A stretch of 64,000 nucleotides of DNA from Streptomyces sp. NBC_00539 (GCF_036346105.1 NZ_CP107811.1:4793501-4857500), one strand, 5' to 3'; counted from the stretch's first letter, positions 35,190-46,948 are shown. Notes: generated from the sequence alone by a model not told the origin. Made by a program: numbers and translations.

Positions 35190-35888
35190 TCAGGCGGGGG
35201 TGAGGGTGAGGGTGAGGGTGAGGGTGCCGTCCGGGGTGGAAGTGACACGTACCCGTGTCAGGTCGGGGACGTGGGCGGTCGGGGCGTGTGCGGCGGCGCG
35301 GGGCCCGATGCCGATCACGCGCATGCCGGCCGCCTGGCCTGCGGCGATACCGGCGGCCGAGTCCTCGAACACGATGCAGTCGGCCGGGTCCACGCCCAGC
35401 TCGGCCGCGCCTTTGAGGAACCCCTCGGGGTGGGGCTTGCTGGCGCCGACCGACTCGGCGGTCACCCGCACCCGCGGCATCGGCAGTGCGGCCGCCGCCA
35501 TCCGGGTCCGGGCCAGGGCGGCGTCGGCGGAGGTGACCAGGGCGTGCGGCAGGTCGGCGATCGACGCCATGAACTCCGGGGCGCCGGCGATCGGGACCAC
35601 GCCGTCGGTGTCGGCCGTCTCGCGGGCGAGCATCTCGGCGTTCTCCGCGTGGTTGAGCTCCATCGGACGCCCGGGCAACAGGATCGCCATCGTGGCGTAG
35701 CCCTGGCGGCCGTGCACGACCTCGAGCGCTTCCTGCGGGTCGAGCCCGTGGGCCACTGCCCAGTCCCGCCAGCACCGTTCGACCACCGCGTCGGAGTTGA
35801 CGAGTGTGCCGTCCATGTCCAGGAGCAGGGCCTTGGCGGAGAGGGCGACGGTGGTGCGGGCGGCGTTGTTGGTGGTGCTGGCCGACAT
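35190..35888 (-). CDS. HAD-superfamily phosphatase (sugar-phosphatase-like)
   Basis: 232 residues. Motif I LLLDMDGTLVNSD (about 21-33), motif II VTSADAALARTR, motif III KPHPEGFLKG and motif IV FEDSAAGIAAGQAAGM give a beta-phosphoglucomutase/2-deoxyglucose-6-phosphatase-like HAD with a C1 helical cap. It probably hydrolyses a sugar phosphate. ATG 35888 is chosen; an in-frame GTG at 35963 has GGAGGA five bases upstream and would add 25 residues through an inverted repeat. The C-terminus is a Thr-Leu repeat encoded by a hexanucleotide microsatellite. Confidence 0.88.
   Translation of the reverse strand: MSASTTNNAARTTVALSAKALLLDMDGTLVNSDAVVERCWRDWAVAHGLDPQEALEVVHGRQGYATMAILLPGRPMELNHAENAEMLARETADTDGVVPIAGAPEFMASIADLPHALVTSADAALARTRMAAAALPMPRVRVTAESVGASKPHPEGFLKGAAELGVDPADCIVFEDSAAGIAAGQAAGMRVIGIGPRAAAHAPTAHVPDLTRVRVTSTPDGTLTLTLTLTPA
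35201..35224. repeat. TGAGGG hexanucleotide repeat (4 copies)
   Basis: Four tandem TGAGGG units at the 3' end of the HAD gene, read as (Thr-Leu)n on the minus strand. Confidence 0.85.
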
Positions 35889-35921
35889 CGGCGGGGCTCC
35901 AGACGGGGGACAAAAGAGAAC

Positions 35922-35965
35922 AAGTGGTTCCGTCCCCCGGTCAGGGAGTGAGGACGGAACCACTT
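35922..35965 (-). promoter_or_regulatory. 14-bp inverted repeat in HAD gene leader
   Basis: AAGTGGTTCCGTCC (35922-35935) and its exact inverse (35952-35965) are 16 bp apart, downstream of a minus-strand TATAGT -10. It could be a repressor site or a 5'-leader hairpin. Confidence 0.6.
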
Positions 35966-36067
35966 TGTTCCTCCACTATACAAAATCTGACGCCGTTCGC
36001 GCCACCGGCTGTCAGTGAGGGGAGGCATGATCGGCGCAGCGGTCCTCGACAGGAGACGGGAGGCGTC

Positions 36068-36409
36068 ATGCCGATCACGAGTGAGCAGGTCGCGCGGTAC
36101 GGCTTCCTGCGGCAGCTGTACGCCGACCCGTACTTTCCCGACCACGTCGTCGACAAGGGCAGGGCGGTCCTCGTGCGGCTGTGTGAGCGGGTGGAGGCGG
36201 AGCAGCCGGCCGACCTGGCGGCGCTGTACGTGCTCACCCACGCGGCGACGGACGCGTTCAATCTGCTGGAGGCCGACTTCGAGGCGGCCGGGAGCGGGAT
36301 CGAGACCGTTGCGCGGGAGGCCATCGCCGAGGACTTCTGGTTCGTGGCCGCGGCCTACGGGTTCACGGACGCGGACGTCGAGGAACTCATCGCCACCCGG
36401 GAGTGGTGA
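36068..36409 (+). CDS. DUF5713 family protein
   Basis: 113 residues, all-helical acidic protein. The N-terminus YGFLRQLYADPYFPDHVVDKG and the middle ALYVLTHAATDAFNLLEADFE are the DUF5713 signature. GGGAGG lies four bases before ATG 36068. The family is small, cytosolic and of unknown function. It is divergent from the HAD gene over a 179-bp region holding the inverted repeat. Confidence 0.85.
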   Translation: MPITSEQVARYGFLRQLYADPYFPDHVVDKGRAVLVRLCERVEAEQPADLAALYVLTHAATDAFNLLEADFEAAGSGIETVAREAIAEDFWFVAAAYGFTDADVEELIATREW

Positions 36410-36520
36410 GCAGAGCCACGGGGCCCGGCGCCCCGGGCGCTGGGCCGTCTCTTCCGGATCCTGCCTGACCCGCGCCGCCCGACACCGGCACCTCGCCGCG
36501 TTGTCGGGGAAAGAGGCGGC

Positions 36521-37522
<1,002 letters not shown>

Positions 37523-37664
37523 TGGAAAACCCTCCCTGGGCCGATGCCAGCGATTATGCAGACCCACCGGGCCGCACCCAACCTCCCGACAGGCCATAAC
37601 CGGACACACCGCTCAGGATGGAGATGTTGTCCTGCCCGAGGCCCAGACATTTACGGAGGAGCCG

Positions 37665-39716
37665 ATGGCACAGGAAGTGACCACATCGGCGGTGGACCCC
37701 CGTCCACGCTCGGAGCACACCTCCCGTGAGGCGCTCGTCGCCATCGGCGCGCTGCTGCTCGGACTGCTCATTGCGGCACTCGACCAGACCATCGTCTCCA
37801 CCGCGCTGCCCACGATCGTCAGCGACCTCGGCGGCATGGAACACCTGTCCTGGGTCGTCACCGCCTACATCCTCGCCTCCACGGCCGCGACACCGCTGTG
37901 GGGCAAGCTGGGTGACCAGTACGGACGCAAGAAGCTGTTCCAGGCCGCCATCGTCATCTTCCTCATCGGTTCGGCACTGTGCGGGCTGGCACAGAACATG
38001 CCGCAGCTCATCGGGTACCGCGCCCTGCAGGGTCTGGGCGGCGGCGGCCTGATCGTGCTGTCCATGGCGATCGTCGGAGACCTCGTCCCGCCCCGCGAAC
38101 GCGGCAAGTACCAGGGCCTCTTCGGTGCGGTCTTCGGCGCCACCAGCGTCCTCGGCCCTCTGCTGGGCGGCCTGTTCGTGGACCACCTGTCCTGGCGCTG
38201 GGTCTTCTACATCAACCTCCCCATCGGTCTCGTCGCCCTCCTCGTCATCGCGGCCGCCCTGCACATTCCGGGGCGCCCCTCGAAACACACCATCGACTAC
38301 CTCGGCACGTTCCTCATCGCCTCCGTCGCCACCTGCCTCGTGCTCGTCGCCTCCCTGGGCGGCACCACCTGGCCCTGGGGGTCGGCGCAGGTCATCAGCC
38401 TCGTCGTGCTGGCCGCCGTGCTGCTCGTCGCCTTCATCGCCGTCGAACGGCGGGCCGCGGAACCCGTCCTGCCGCTGAGCCTGTTCAAGATCCGCACCTT
38501 CACCCTCTGCTCGGTGATCAGCTTCGTCATCGGGTTCGCGATGTTCGGCGCGATGGTCTACCTGCCCACCTTCCTCCAGGTGGTCCGGGGCGTCTCACCG
38601 ACGATGTCCGGTGTCCACATGCTGCCGATGGTCCTCGGCCTGTTGATCTCCTCCACCGGCTCCGGTCAGATCGTCAGCCGGACCGGCCGCTGGAAGGTCT
38701 TCCCGATCGTCGGCACCGCCGTCACCGCGGTCGGCCTGCTGCTCCTGCACCAGTTGCAGCGCACCAGTTCCGATCTGGTCATGAGCGTCTACTTCTTCGT
38801 CTTCGGCGCCGGTCTGGGCCTGGTCATGCAGGTGCTGGTCCTCGTGGTGCAAAACGCAGTCCGCTACGAGGACCTGGGCGTCGCCACTTCGGGCGCGACC
38901 TTCTTCCGTTCCATCGGCGCCTCCTTCGGCGTCGCCATCTTCGGCACGATCTTCAACAACCGTCTGGGTGACGAGCTGTCCGCCGCCCTCGCCGGGGTGC
39001 CGTTGCCTCCCGGGGTGAGCGTCAACGGTCTGGAGGCAGACCCGCGGGCAGTCGCGATGCTGCCGCCTGCTCTTCGGCCGCCCGTGCTCGACGCCTACGC
39101 GTCCTCCATCACCGACGTGTTCCTCTACGCCGTGCCGCTGGTCCTCGTCGCTTTCGTCGTCGCCTGGTTCCTCAAGGAGGACAAGCTGCGCGGCTCGGTC
39201 ACCGCACCCGACGGGAGCGAGACCCTGGCCACCAACCCCGTCCAGCGTTCCTCCCGGGACGAGGTGGCCCGGGCGCTGTCGGTGCTCGGCACCCGTGAGG
39301 GCCGCCGCCACGTCTACGAGAAGATCACCGAGAAGGCCGGCTTCGATCTGCTGCCCGCCGCCAGCTGGATGCTGCTGCGGATCAACAAGTACGGATCGGC
39401 GGAGCCGGCGGTGCTGGCGGAACGCACCACCGTGCCGCTCAAGACCATCACGGATGCCGCCCGCCAGGTCGAGGAGCGCGGGCTCGCCGTCCGCGACGGG
39501 CTGCCGTTGATCCTGACCGACCGCGGCCGCGAGGTCGCGGCCCGGCTGGCCCGGGCGAGGGAGGAGTCGCTCGCCCAGCTGCTCGGTGATTGGTGGGGTC
39601 CTGAGCGGCCGACCGACCTGGCCGACCTGCTCAAGGAGCTCAACGACGAGCTGTGCGGATCCGACGCCGAGGAGCCCTACGACACCTTCTCGCGCCGCGA
39701 CCACTCCAGCCACTGA
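37665..39716 (+). CDS. DHA2 MFS exporter fused to C-terminal winged-helix domain
   Basis: 683 residues. Residues about 20-510 are a 14-helix DHA2 exporter with motif D1 ([14 protein letters not shown]), motif A ([15 protein letters not shown]) and motif C-type glycines ([15 protein letters not shown]). After the last helix ([19 protein letters not shown]) about 165 cytosolic residues remain; from about 590 they look like a MarR/PadR-like winged helix ([57 protein letters not shown]). CGGAGGAG precedes ATG 37665. The fusion could sense or regulate pump activity; role not established. Confidence 0.88.
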   Translation: MAQEVTTSAVDPRPRSEHTSREALVAIGALLLGLLIAALDQTIVSTALPTIVSDLGGMEHLSWVVTAYILASTAATPLWGKLGDQYGRKKLFQAAIVIFLIGSALCGLAQNMPQLIGYRALQGLGGGGLIVLSMAIVGDLVPPRERGKYQGLFGAVFGATSVLGPLLGGLFVDHLSWRWVFYINLPIGLVALLVIAAALHIPGRPSKHTIDYLGTFLIASVATCLVLVASLGGTTWPWGSAQVISLVVLAAVLLVAFIAVERRAAEPVLPLSLFKIRTFTLCSVISFVIGFAMFGAMVYLPTFLQVVRGVSPTMSGVHMLPMVLGLLISSTGSGQIVSRTGRWKVFPIVGTAVTAVGLLLLHQLQRTSSDLVMSVYFFVFGAGLGLVMQVLVLVVQNAVRYEDLGVATSGATFFRSIGASFGVAIFGTIFNNRLGDELSAALAGVPLPPGVSVNGLEADPRAVAMLPPALRPPVLDAYASSITDVFLYAVPLVLVAFVVAWFLKEDKLRGSVTAPDGSETLATNPVQRSSRDEVARALSVLGTREGRRHVYEKITEKAGFDLLPAASWMLLRINKYGSAEPAVLAERTTVPLKTITDAARQVEERGLAVRDGLPLILTDRGREVAARLARAREESLAQLLGDWWGPERPTDLADLLKELNDELCGSDAEEPYDTFSRRDHSSH

Positions 39717-39826
39717 CCCGCGGGGTCGGCAGGGCGAGCCGCAGCTGTGGACGCCGTCAGCTGCGCACGTCCGTCAGCTGCCCACGCCCTCAACTGCGCC
39801 GAAGTACGGCCAGGTCCCGGCGTCGC

Positions 39827-40405
39827 TCACGCCCCTTCGGGGACGTCCGTCGCGGATATCGGCTTCTCGAACCAGTGCTCCGCATACGGGCCGGTGTTGT
39901 AGGCGGGTATCTCCACATACCCCTGCCGCGCGTACAGGCGCCGCGCCTCCACGAGATCGGACCGCGTGTCCAGGCGGACCCGCTCGGCGCCCAGTTCCCG
40001 GCCCGCGTCCTCAAGAGCCCTCAGCAGGGCCGCCCCGCCGCCGGTGCCGCGGGCGCGCGGGTCGACGTACACCCTCGTGAGTTCGGCGGTGGTCGCATCG
40101 AGGAGGCGTATGCCGCCGCAGGACATCGGACGGCCGTCGTACCGGCCGACCACGAAACGGCCCGTCGGCGGAGCGAGCCCGTCGGCCGGGTCGTCGCGCA
40201 GCCCCTGGTCGATCTCGTCCTCGGTGACGGACCTGCGCCAGTACCGGCCGGCGACTTCGGCGTAGTACGCGCGGCGCAGGGCGGTGGCGTCGGTGGTGGT
40301 GAACGGTTCGGGGGCGACCTGCCAGGTGCCCGTTGCGGTGATCTGCTCGCCGGCCTGTGCGTTGCTTTGTTCCGTGTGCTGTTCCGTGCTCTGTTCGCTG
40401 GTCAT
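39827..40405 (-). CDS. GNAT family N-acetyltransferase
   Basis: 192 residues. The first 30 residues are Gln/Glu/Thr-rich and probably disordered. The GNAT core follows: strand beta4 with AELTRVYVDPRARGTGGGAAL, whose RGTGGG is the acetyl-CoA pyrophosphate loop, then VRLDTRSDLVEARRLYARQG and a C-terminal YAEHWFEKP. The substrate is unknown. CAGAAT lies 6 nt before ATG 40405 and there is no ribosome site, so a leaderless message is possible. Confidence 0.88.
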   Translation of the reverse strand: MTSEQSTEQHTEQSNAQAGEQITATGTWQVAPEPFTTTDATALRRAYYAEVAGRYWRRSVTEDEIDQGLRDDPADGLAPPTGRFVVGRYDGRPMSCGGIRLLDATTAELTRVYVDPRARGTGGGAALLRALEDAGRELGAERVRLDTRSDLVEARRLYARQGYVEIPAYNTGPYAEHWFEKPISATDVPEGA

Positions 40406-40534
40406 GGCGTCATTCTGGGGCGGTCGGCGGATGGCTGCGCTGGAATATCCACAGGGGCGGCCCGATGATGTGAAAAGGGGTAAATCACTGAGGTCGGAAT
40501 GCCGGCCAGAGTTCGATCAGAGGATGTGGGCGCC

Positions 40535-40930
40535 ATGTCCGAACACCCTGACGCCGCCTTGGTCCGCCGTGGCTACGAGGCCTTCAACAGCGGCGACTTG
40601 GAGACGCTCGGCTCCCTCATGACGGCCGACGTCATCCACCACGTACCCGGCGACAACATGCTCTCCGGGCACCACAAGGGCCGCCAAGCCGTCCTGGACC
40701 TCTACCGCGCCTTCGGCGAGGAGACCGGCGGCACCATGCGGGTCGAGCTGCTGTCGGTGCTCGTGGACGGACGCGGCCACGCCATGGCCTTTTACAACAC
40801 CCGCGCCGACCGCGCCGACCGCGGGATCGAGATCCACCAGGGCCTCTTCTTCACCATCGTCGGCGGCAAGATCAGCGACATCGACCAGTGCACCCAGGAC
40901 ATCGACGAGGAGAACACCTTCTGGGGCTGA
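40535..40930 (+). CDS. SnoaL-like / NTF2-fold protein
   Basis: 131 residues. SnoaL/ketosteroid-isomerase-like alpha+beta barrel: RRGYEAFNSGDLETLGSLM at the start, a central DVIHHVPGDNMLSGHHKGRQ and the final strand VGGKISDIDQCTQD. Such proteins are small cytosolic lyases, isomerases or ligand binders; no catalytic residue assignment is possible here. AGAGGA lies upstream of the ATG at 40535. Stands alone. Confidence 0.87.
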   Translation: MSEHPDAALVRRGYEAFNSGDLETLGSLMTADVIHHVPGDNMLSGHHKGRQAVLDLYRAFGEETGGTMRVELLSVLVDGRGHAMAFYNTRADRADRGIEIHQGLFFTIVGGKISDIDQCTQDIDEENTFWG

Positions 40931-41056
40931 GGGCCGGGCAAGAACCGCAAGGAGACGGCGGCCGCCCGCCAAGAACAACGGACAGCCGCCGCGCGCCAAG
41001 AACAACGGACGGCGGCCGCCGACCGGCCCCGGCCCCCAGCCCCTGGGGCCCGGGCC

Positions 41057-41392
41057 TCAGCCCTGGGGCTTGGGCGCCGCCTGCTGCACGACCTCGAACG
41101 ACCACACCGACGAACCCGACGCGGCCGGCTTCGGCCGCTCACCGCCACCCGCACCACCGCCACCCTGGTGCGCCGCCTTCATCGGGCCCTCCATCCACGC
41201 CTGGAAGTCCTCCTCGGAACGCCACCGCGTGTACACGAGGTACTGGTCCGTGCCCTCCACCGGACGCAGCAGCTCGAACCACTCGAACCCGTCCGAACCC
41301 TCCACGGCCCCCGCCCGCGAGGCGAACCGCTGCTCCAGCACCTCCCGCTGCTCGGCGGGCACGGTCAGCGCGTTGATCTTCACGATGCTCAT
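41057..41392 (-). CDS. antibiotic biosynthesis monooxygenase (ABM) domain protein
   Basis: 111 residues from ATG 41392. Ferredoxin-like ABM fold: MSIVKINALTVPAEQREVLE, then GFEWFELLRPVEGTDQYLVY and the Trp-rich helix EEDFQAWMEGPM. The N-terminal Asn and Trp pattern resembles IsdG/MhuD heme-degrading monooxygenases as well as quinone-forming monooxygenases; a heme role is possible but not provable here. The Gly-rich C-terminal tail is low complexity. TAGGAT lies 7 nt before this ATG; the upstream ATG at 41401 would lie too close to the promoter. Confidence 0.87.
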   Translation of the reverse strand: MSIVKINALTVPAEQREVLEQRFASRAGAVEGSDGFEWFELLRPVEGTDQYLVYTRWRSEEDFQAWMEGPMKAAHQGGGGAGGGERPKPAASGSSVWSFEVVQQAAPKPQG

Positions 41393-41399
41393 GCCCGCC

Positions 41400-41405
41400 A
41401 TCCTA
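41400..41405 (-). promoter_or_regulatory. -10 hexamer of ABM gene
   Basis: TAGGAT on the minus strand, seven nucleotides before ATG 41392; decides that start over the ATG at 41401. Confidence 0.45.
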
Positions 41406-41513
41406 GGGATCCCGCGCGGGATATCGTCGTCCCCAGGTAATCAAGTGGTGCATGAAGCGCGGCAGCCAGGCGAAGTCAGGGTTGCGGTCAACAGGGCGGG
41501 AGGCCGGCGAGGC

Positions 41514-43556
41514 GTGGCTAACGCGGCGGAGCACAGGGGTGGACCCGGACATGCCGGGGTCATAGGCGATGGCGGAAGGCTCGGGGCGGCGCGCCTCCTG
41601 CTGTGGGCGCTGGCGGCGGTACTCGCCGTCAGACAGGCCGCCGTCGTACTGCGCGTCCCACCGGGGCAGTGGCTCAGCGCCTTCCACCTCCCGGGCAGCC
41701 TGCCCGGCTCGCTCTACGACAGCGGTTCCGGCCAGTTCACCGGCACACCCTTCGCCGGCCTGGTCCTCAAGCCGTTCGTCGGGTTCGCCGCGCCCTCGCT
41801 GGAGGTGGCGTGGACCTGCGTCACGCTCCTGTTCGTCGCCGCGATCGGGCTGGTGGCCGCCCGGGCGCTGCCCGACCCGGTGCCGCGCCGCACCGCGCTG
41901 CTGGCCGCGCCCGTGCTGGTCGCGCTGATGATGGTGTCGCTGCCCGTCCGCGAGGCCGCCTCGCCCGGGCAGACCGCCGTACTCCCCGTCCTGCTGGTGC
42001 TGCTCGCCGTCTTCCGGGTGCCCGCCGAGCGGCCGGCCGGGTTCCTCGTCGGCCTCGCCGCCGCGCTGCAGCCCGGGCTGCTGCTCTTCGCGCCGCTGCT
42101 GTGGCTGACCGGGCGCCGCGCCGGGGCCAGGGCCGCCGCCGTGACCTTCGCCGGTGCCACCGCGCTGTCCTGGGCGTCGCTGCCGCGCGACTCGTGGACG
42201 TACTGGGTGCACAACGTCGCCGGCACCGGCCTCGGCGGAGCCCCCGACAGCCTCGCCAACCAGTCCCTGCACGGCGCCCTGCTGCGGATCGGCCTGAGCG
42301 GCCCGGGCGAGATCGTCCTCTACGTCGCCCTGGCCGCCGCAGTCGTCTGGACCGGCCTGCGCCGCGCGGCCCGCTACGCCCGCGACGGGCAACTGCTGCT
42401 CGCCGCCGCGATCACCGGCTGCGTGGCCGTCGCCGTCTCCCCGGCCGGCTGGCGCCACCAGCTGCTGTGGGTCCTGCTCGCGGTCGCCGGGAAGGTGGGC
42501 AGGCGCGCCGCCGACCGCACCGTGTGGCCGGTGGCCGTGGTCCTGGCCATGACCCTGTCCGCGGACGTGCTGCTGCCGAACCTGGCCGCGCTGGCCCCCG
42601 TACGCGACAACGTGCTGCTCCTGACGGCGCTGGCCGCGGCCTGCGCCGTACCGTTCCTGCCCCGCTCGTCCCCGTACTGGCGCGAGCCCGTACCCACGGC
42701 CTACGGGCGGCCGGCCGCCGCCCGCTGGTCACGCGTGCCGCTGATGCCGTTCTGGCGACGCGTACTGTCGCGCCCCAACCTGTTGCTGGAGCTGCTGCTG
42801 ATACGGGTGGGGTACTCGCTCTACTCGCACATCCGGGCCGCCGCACCCACCAGCCGCAGCCTCGCCGAGAGCAACGGCAGGCTCATCCACGGCATGGAGA
42901 AGGCGCTCGGCCTCGACATCGAGCACGCTGTGAACCACGCGGTGGTCAACGCGCCCCCGGTGAAGGCGTTCTTCAACTTCTACTACACCTCCTTCCACTT
43001 CGTGGTCCCGCTGACCATCCTGGCCGTCCTGTACTGGCGCCGCCCCGGTGACTACCGCTGGGCGCGGGCCTCGCTGGGCCTGGCCACGGTCCTCGCGCTC
43101 GTCGGTTTTTGGCTGTTCCCGCTCGCGCCGCCGCGCCTGATGCCCGACCTCGGGTTCGTCGACACGGTGCACGGGGTGCAGGACCTGGCGCACCCCCAGT
43201 ACGGGGCGATGACCGCCATCTCCAACCAGTACGCGGCGATGCCCTCGCTGCACTTCGGCTGGTCGCTGTGGTGCGGGATCGTCATCATCGTGCTGGCGCC
43301 CAAGACCTGGCAGAAGCTGCTGGGGGCGCTGCACCCGCTGATCACGGTGTGCGCGATCGTCGCCACCGCCAACCACTGGGTGCTCGACGCGGTCGGCGGC
43401 GCCCTCGTCGTCGCCGCCGGGTTCGGGCTGGTCTACGTGCTCTCCGGGCCGCGCGGCGCGCTCGCGCCGGCCGACGTCAGCCTCAGCATGCCGCGCCCGC
43501 GCACGCCGGAGCGGATGGGCAGCGCCAACCCGTCCGGGGAGCGCACCAGCGCCTGA
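41514..43556 (+). CDS. bifunctional GT87 glycosyltransferase / PAP2 phosphatase membrane protein
   Basis: 680 residues. Residues about 15-390 are a multi-helix GT87-type membrane glycosyltransferase (polyprenyl-phosphate-sugar dependent), with LYDSGSGQFTGTPFAGLVLKP as its external loop and PGQTAVLPVLLVLLAVF in the core. A cytosolic link leads to a PAP2 (type 2 phosphatidic acid phosphatase) domain at about 430-640: APPRLMPD, YAAMPSLHFGWSLW and ATANHWVLDAVGG give the three catalytic motifs with both histidines. The pairing suggests use and recycling of polyprenyl phosphates in cell-envelope glycan assembly. GTG 41514 chosen from the family N-terminus ANAAEHRGG. Confidence 0.9.
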   Translation: MANAAEHRGGPGHAGVIGDGGRLGAARLLLWALAAVLAVRQAAVVLRVPPGQWLSAFHLPGSLPGSLYDSGSGQFTGTPFAGLVLKPFVGFAAPSLEVAWTCVTLLFVAAIGLVAARALPDPVPRRTALLAAPVLVALMMVSLPVREAASPGQTAVLPVLLVLLAVFRVPAERPAGFLVGLAAALQPGLLLFAPLLWLTGRRAGARAAAVTFAGATALSWASLPRDSWTYWVHNVAGTGLGGAPDSLANQSLHGALLRIGLSGPGEIVLYVALAAAVVWTGLRRAARYARDGQLLLAAAITGCVAVAVSPAGWRHQLLWVLLAVAGKVGRRAADRTVWPVAVVLAMTLSADVLLPNLAALAPVRDNVLLLTALAAACAVPFLPRSSPYWREPVPTAYGRPAAARWSRVPLMPFWRRVLSRPNLLLELLLIRVGYSLYSHIRAAAPTSRSLAESNGRLIHGMEKALGLDIEHAVNHAVVNAPPVKAFFNFYYTSFHFVVPLTILAVLYWRRPGDYRWARASLGLATVLALVGFWLFPLAPPRLMPDLGFVDTVHGVQDLAHPQYGAMTAISNQYAAMPSLHFGWSLWCGIVIIVLAPKTWQKLLGALHPLITVCAIVATANHWVLDAVGGALVVAAGFGLVYVLSGPRGALAPADVSLSMPRPRTPERMGSANPSGERTSA

Positions 43557-43672
43557 CCCGCACACGGGCGCAGCGCAGGGCGCGTACATGCGGCCCGCGC
43601 AGGGCGTGCACATGCGGCCCGTGCAGGCGCGCGCGGCCCCAGGCGTTCCCCACGCGGCCCCCGCGCAGGCCG

Positions 43673-43716
43673 AAGGGGTGCCGGAGCACGGCATCGAGCC
43701 CGCTCCGGCACCCCTT
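43673..43716. terminator. bidirectional terminator between PAP2 and DUF6193 genes
   Basis: Perfect 15-bp stem with a 14-nt loop; AAGG/CCTT ends give short A and T tracts on either side. Convergent genes flank it. Confidence 0.8.
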
Positions 43717-43788
43717 AGATGGATCGCCGCGTCCGTCCAGGATGGGGCCGCAGCACCGCCCCCGCCACCCGGGACACCGCTCGACGTC

Positions 43789-44163
43789 CTACGCCTGCCC
43801 GTCCGCGGGCAGCTGCGCCACCACGAGTGCGATCGCGGCCTCGGCGGTGTCGGTCTCGCCGACGACCTGCTCCCCACGCGGGCCGCGCACCCGGAACCGG
43901 CCGTCGGGCAGCGGTTCGGCCGCCGGCACGTCGACGTTGAACGGCGGGCTCGTACGGGAGCTGAACCACAGGGTCCACTGCTTCGTGAACGGGTACAGCC
44001 GGCGCAGCCGCGGTTCGGCGGAGGCCGCCGCCAGCAGCGCCAGAACGCCCTGGCTCAGCGTCTTGGACTCGGCCCGGTCCCGCACCAGCCGCCACGTCAA
44101 GGGCATGCGCTGCCAGCGGGCTTCCACCGCGTCGGTGGCCCCGCGTTCCTCCTGAAGGTTCAT
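43789..44163 (-). CDS. DUF6193-like protein, probably truncated
   Basis: 124 residues from ATG 44163 (an open frame continues upstream to 44283 without family similarity). The part ATDAVEARWQRM, AEPRLRRLYPFTKQW and GETDTAEAAIALVVAQLP matches the C-terminal half of DUF6193 natural-product-biosynthesis-type proteins, which are normally about twice as long. No ribosome-binding site is convincing. It is likely a decayed or shortened copy. It lies three bases or so beyond the P450 gene end on the same strand (123 bp apart), so read-through expression is possible. Confidence 0.55.
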   Translation of the reverse strand: MNLQEERGATDAVEARWQRMPLTWRLVRDRAESKTLSQGVLALLAAASAEPRLRRLYPFTKQWTLWFSSRTSPPFNVDVPAAEPLPDGRFRVRGPRGEQVVGETDTAEAAIALVVAQLPADGQA

Positions 44164-44286
44164 CCGCGAAGTGTGCTGCCCCGACGCCGCAAGGACAACG
44201 GTTTCGCAGGTCACGAACCGGTAGACCAGCGGACGGCAGGGGCCGGGGCGTGGGCGGGAGCGGCCCCTGCCGCCCTGGATCACGGG

Positions 44287-45537
44287 TCAGCCGCGGCCGT
44301 GGCTGACCCGGAGCTCCTTGATCCCGTTGAGCCAGGCCGCGCGCAGCCGCCGCGGGCCGTCCCCGGCGAGGCGCAGGTCGGGCAGGGAATCGGCGAGCGC
44401 GTTGAAGATCAGGTCGATCTCCATCACGGCCAGGGACTTGCCGAGGCAGAAGTGCGGCCCGCCGCCACCGAACCCGAGGTGGGGGTTGGGGTCGCGGGTG
44501 ATGTCGAAGACGTCCGGGTCCTCGAACACCTCGGGGTCGTGGTTGGCGGAGGAGTAGAACAGCCCCACCCGGTCGCCCGCCTTGATCTTCTGCCCGCCGA
44601 GCTCGGTGTCCTGGGTGGCGGTGCGCTGGAAGGACACCACCGGCGTGGCCCAGCGCACGATCTCCTCCGCCGTCGTCGACGGGCGCCTGTCCTTGTACAG
44701 CTCCCACTGCTCGAGGTGGGTGAGGAAGGCGTGCATGCCGTGGCTGATGGCGTTGCGGGTGGTCTCGTTGCCGGCGACCGCCAGCAGCAGCACGAAGAAG
44801 CCGAACTCGTCGGAGCCCAGGTTGCCCTGGCCCTCGGCGGCCACCAGCTGCGTCACGATGTCCTTGGCCGGGCACTCCTTGCGCGCAGCGGACAGGTTCA
44901 TGGCGTAACCGATGAGTTCCATCGCCGCATCGGCGCCGACCTCCTCGGTGATCGCGTACTCCGGGTCGTCGTAGGCGATCATCTTGTTCGACCAGTCGAA
45001 GATGCGCGCGCGGTCCTCCTGCGGCACGCCGATCAGCTCGGCGATGGCCTGGAGGGGGAGTTCGCAGGCGACCTGGGTGACGAAGTCGAAGCTGCCGTCG
45101 GCAGAGGCGGACAGCGCCTCTTCGACGATCTTCCGCGCGCGGTCGCGCAGTGCCTGCTCCAGTCCGCGGATCGCCCGGGGGGTGAAGCCGCGCTGCACGA
45201 TCTGGCGCACGCGCGTGTGTTCCGGCGGGTCCATGTTCAGCATGATGAGGCGCTGGGCATCAATGGCATCACGCCGGATGTGCTCGTTGAAGCGGATGAT
45301 CGCCGTGTTGAGGGTGGAGGAGAACAGCTCCGGGTGCGTGGAGACGTACTTGACGTCCGCGTGCCGGGTGACGGCCCAGTACCCCTCGTCGTCGAAGCCG
45401 GTCACGCCCCGCCGCTGGGCGCACCACCACACGGGCGCCGTCCGCCGCAGCTGCGCGAACTCCGGGAAGGGGACGCGGGCGTGGAGGAGGTCGGGGTCGG
45501 TGGCGTCGAAGCCTTCGGGCAGCGCGGGACACGACAT
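44287..45537 (-). CDS. cytochrome P450, CYP125/142-like steroid hydroxylase type
   Basis: 416 residues. Heme loop FGGGGPHFCLGKSLA with the cysteine ligand at 364; I-helix oxygen motif LAVAGNETTRN; K-helix ETxxR equivalent AEEIVRW. The N-terminal block RTAPVWWCAQRRGVTGF with DEGYWAVTRHADVKYVS is typical of CYP125-like enzymes that oxidise steroid side chains at C26/27. It is divergent from a FadA5-like thiolase, and its promoter contains a KstR-type motif between a TTGTCA -35 and a TACCTT -10. Steroid side-chain oxidation is a family- and context-based inference. Electron donor may be the ferredoxin at 57.0 kb. Confidence 0.92.
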   Translation of the reverse strand: MSCPALPEGFDATDPDLLHARVPFPEFAQLRRTAPVWWCAQRRGVTGFDDEGYWAVTRHADVKYVSTHPELFSSTLNTAIIRFNEHIRRDAIDAQRLIMLNMDPPEHTRVRQIVQRGFTPRAIRGLEQALRDRARKIVEEALSASADGSFDFVTQVACELPLQAIAELIGVPQEDRARIFDWSNKMIAYDDPEYAITEEVGADAAMELIGYAMNLSAARKECPAKDIVTQLVAAEGQGNLGSDEFGFFVLLLAVAGNETTRNAISHGMHAFLTHLEQWELYKDRRPSTTAEEIVRWATPVVSFQRTATQDTELGGQKIKAGDRVGLFYSSANHDPEVFEDPDVFDITRDPNPHLGFGGGGPHFCLGKSLAVMEIDLIFNALADSLPDLRLAGDGPRRLRAAWLNGIKELRVSHGRG

Positions 45538-45579
45538 CGGGCGACTCCAAGGTCTGACAGCCCATCAGAAGATGGCTCG

Positions 45580-46948
<1,369 letters not shown>

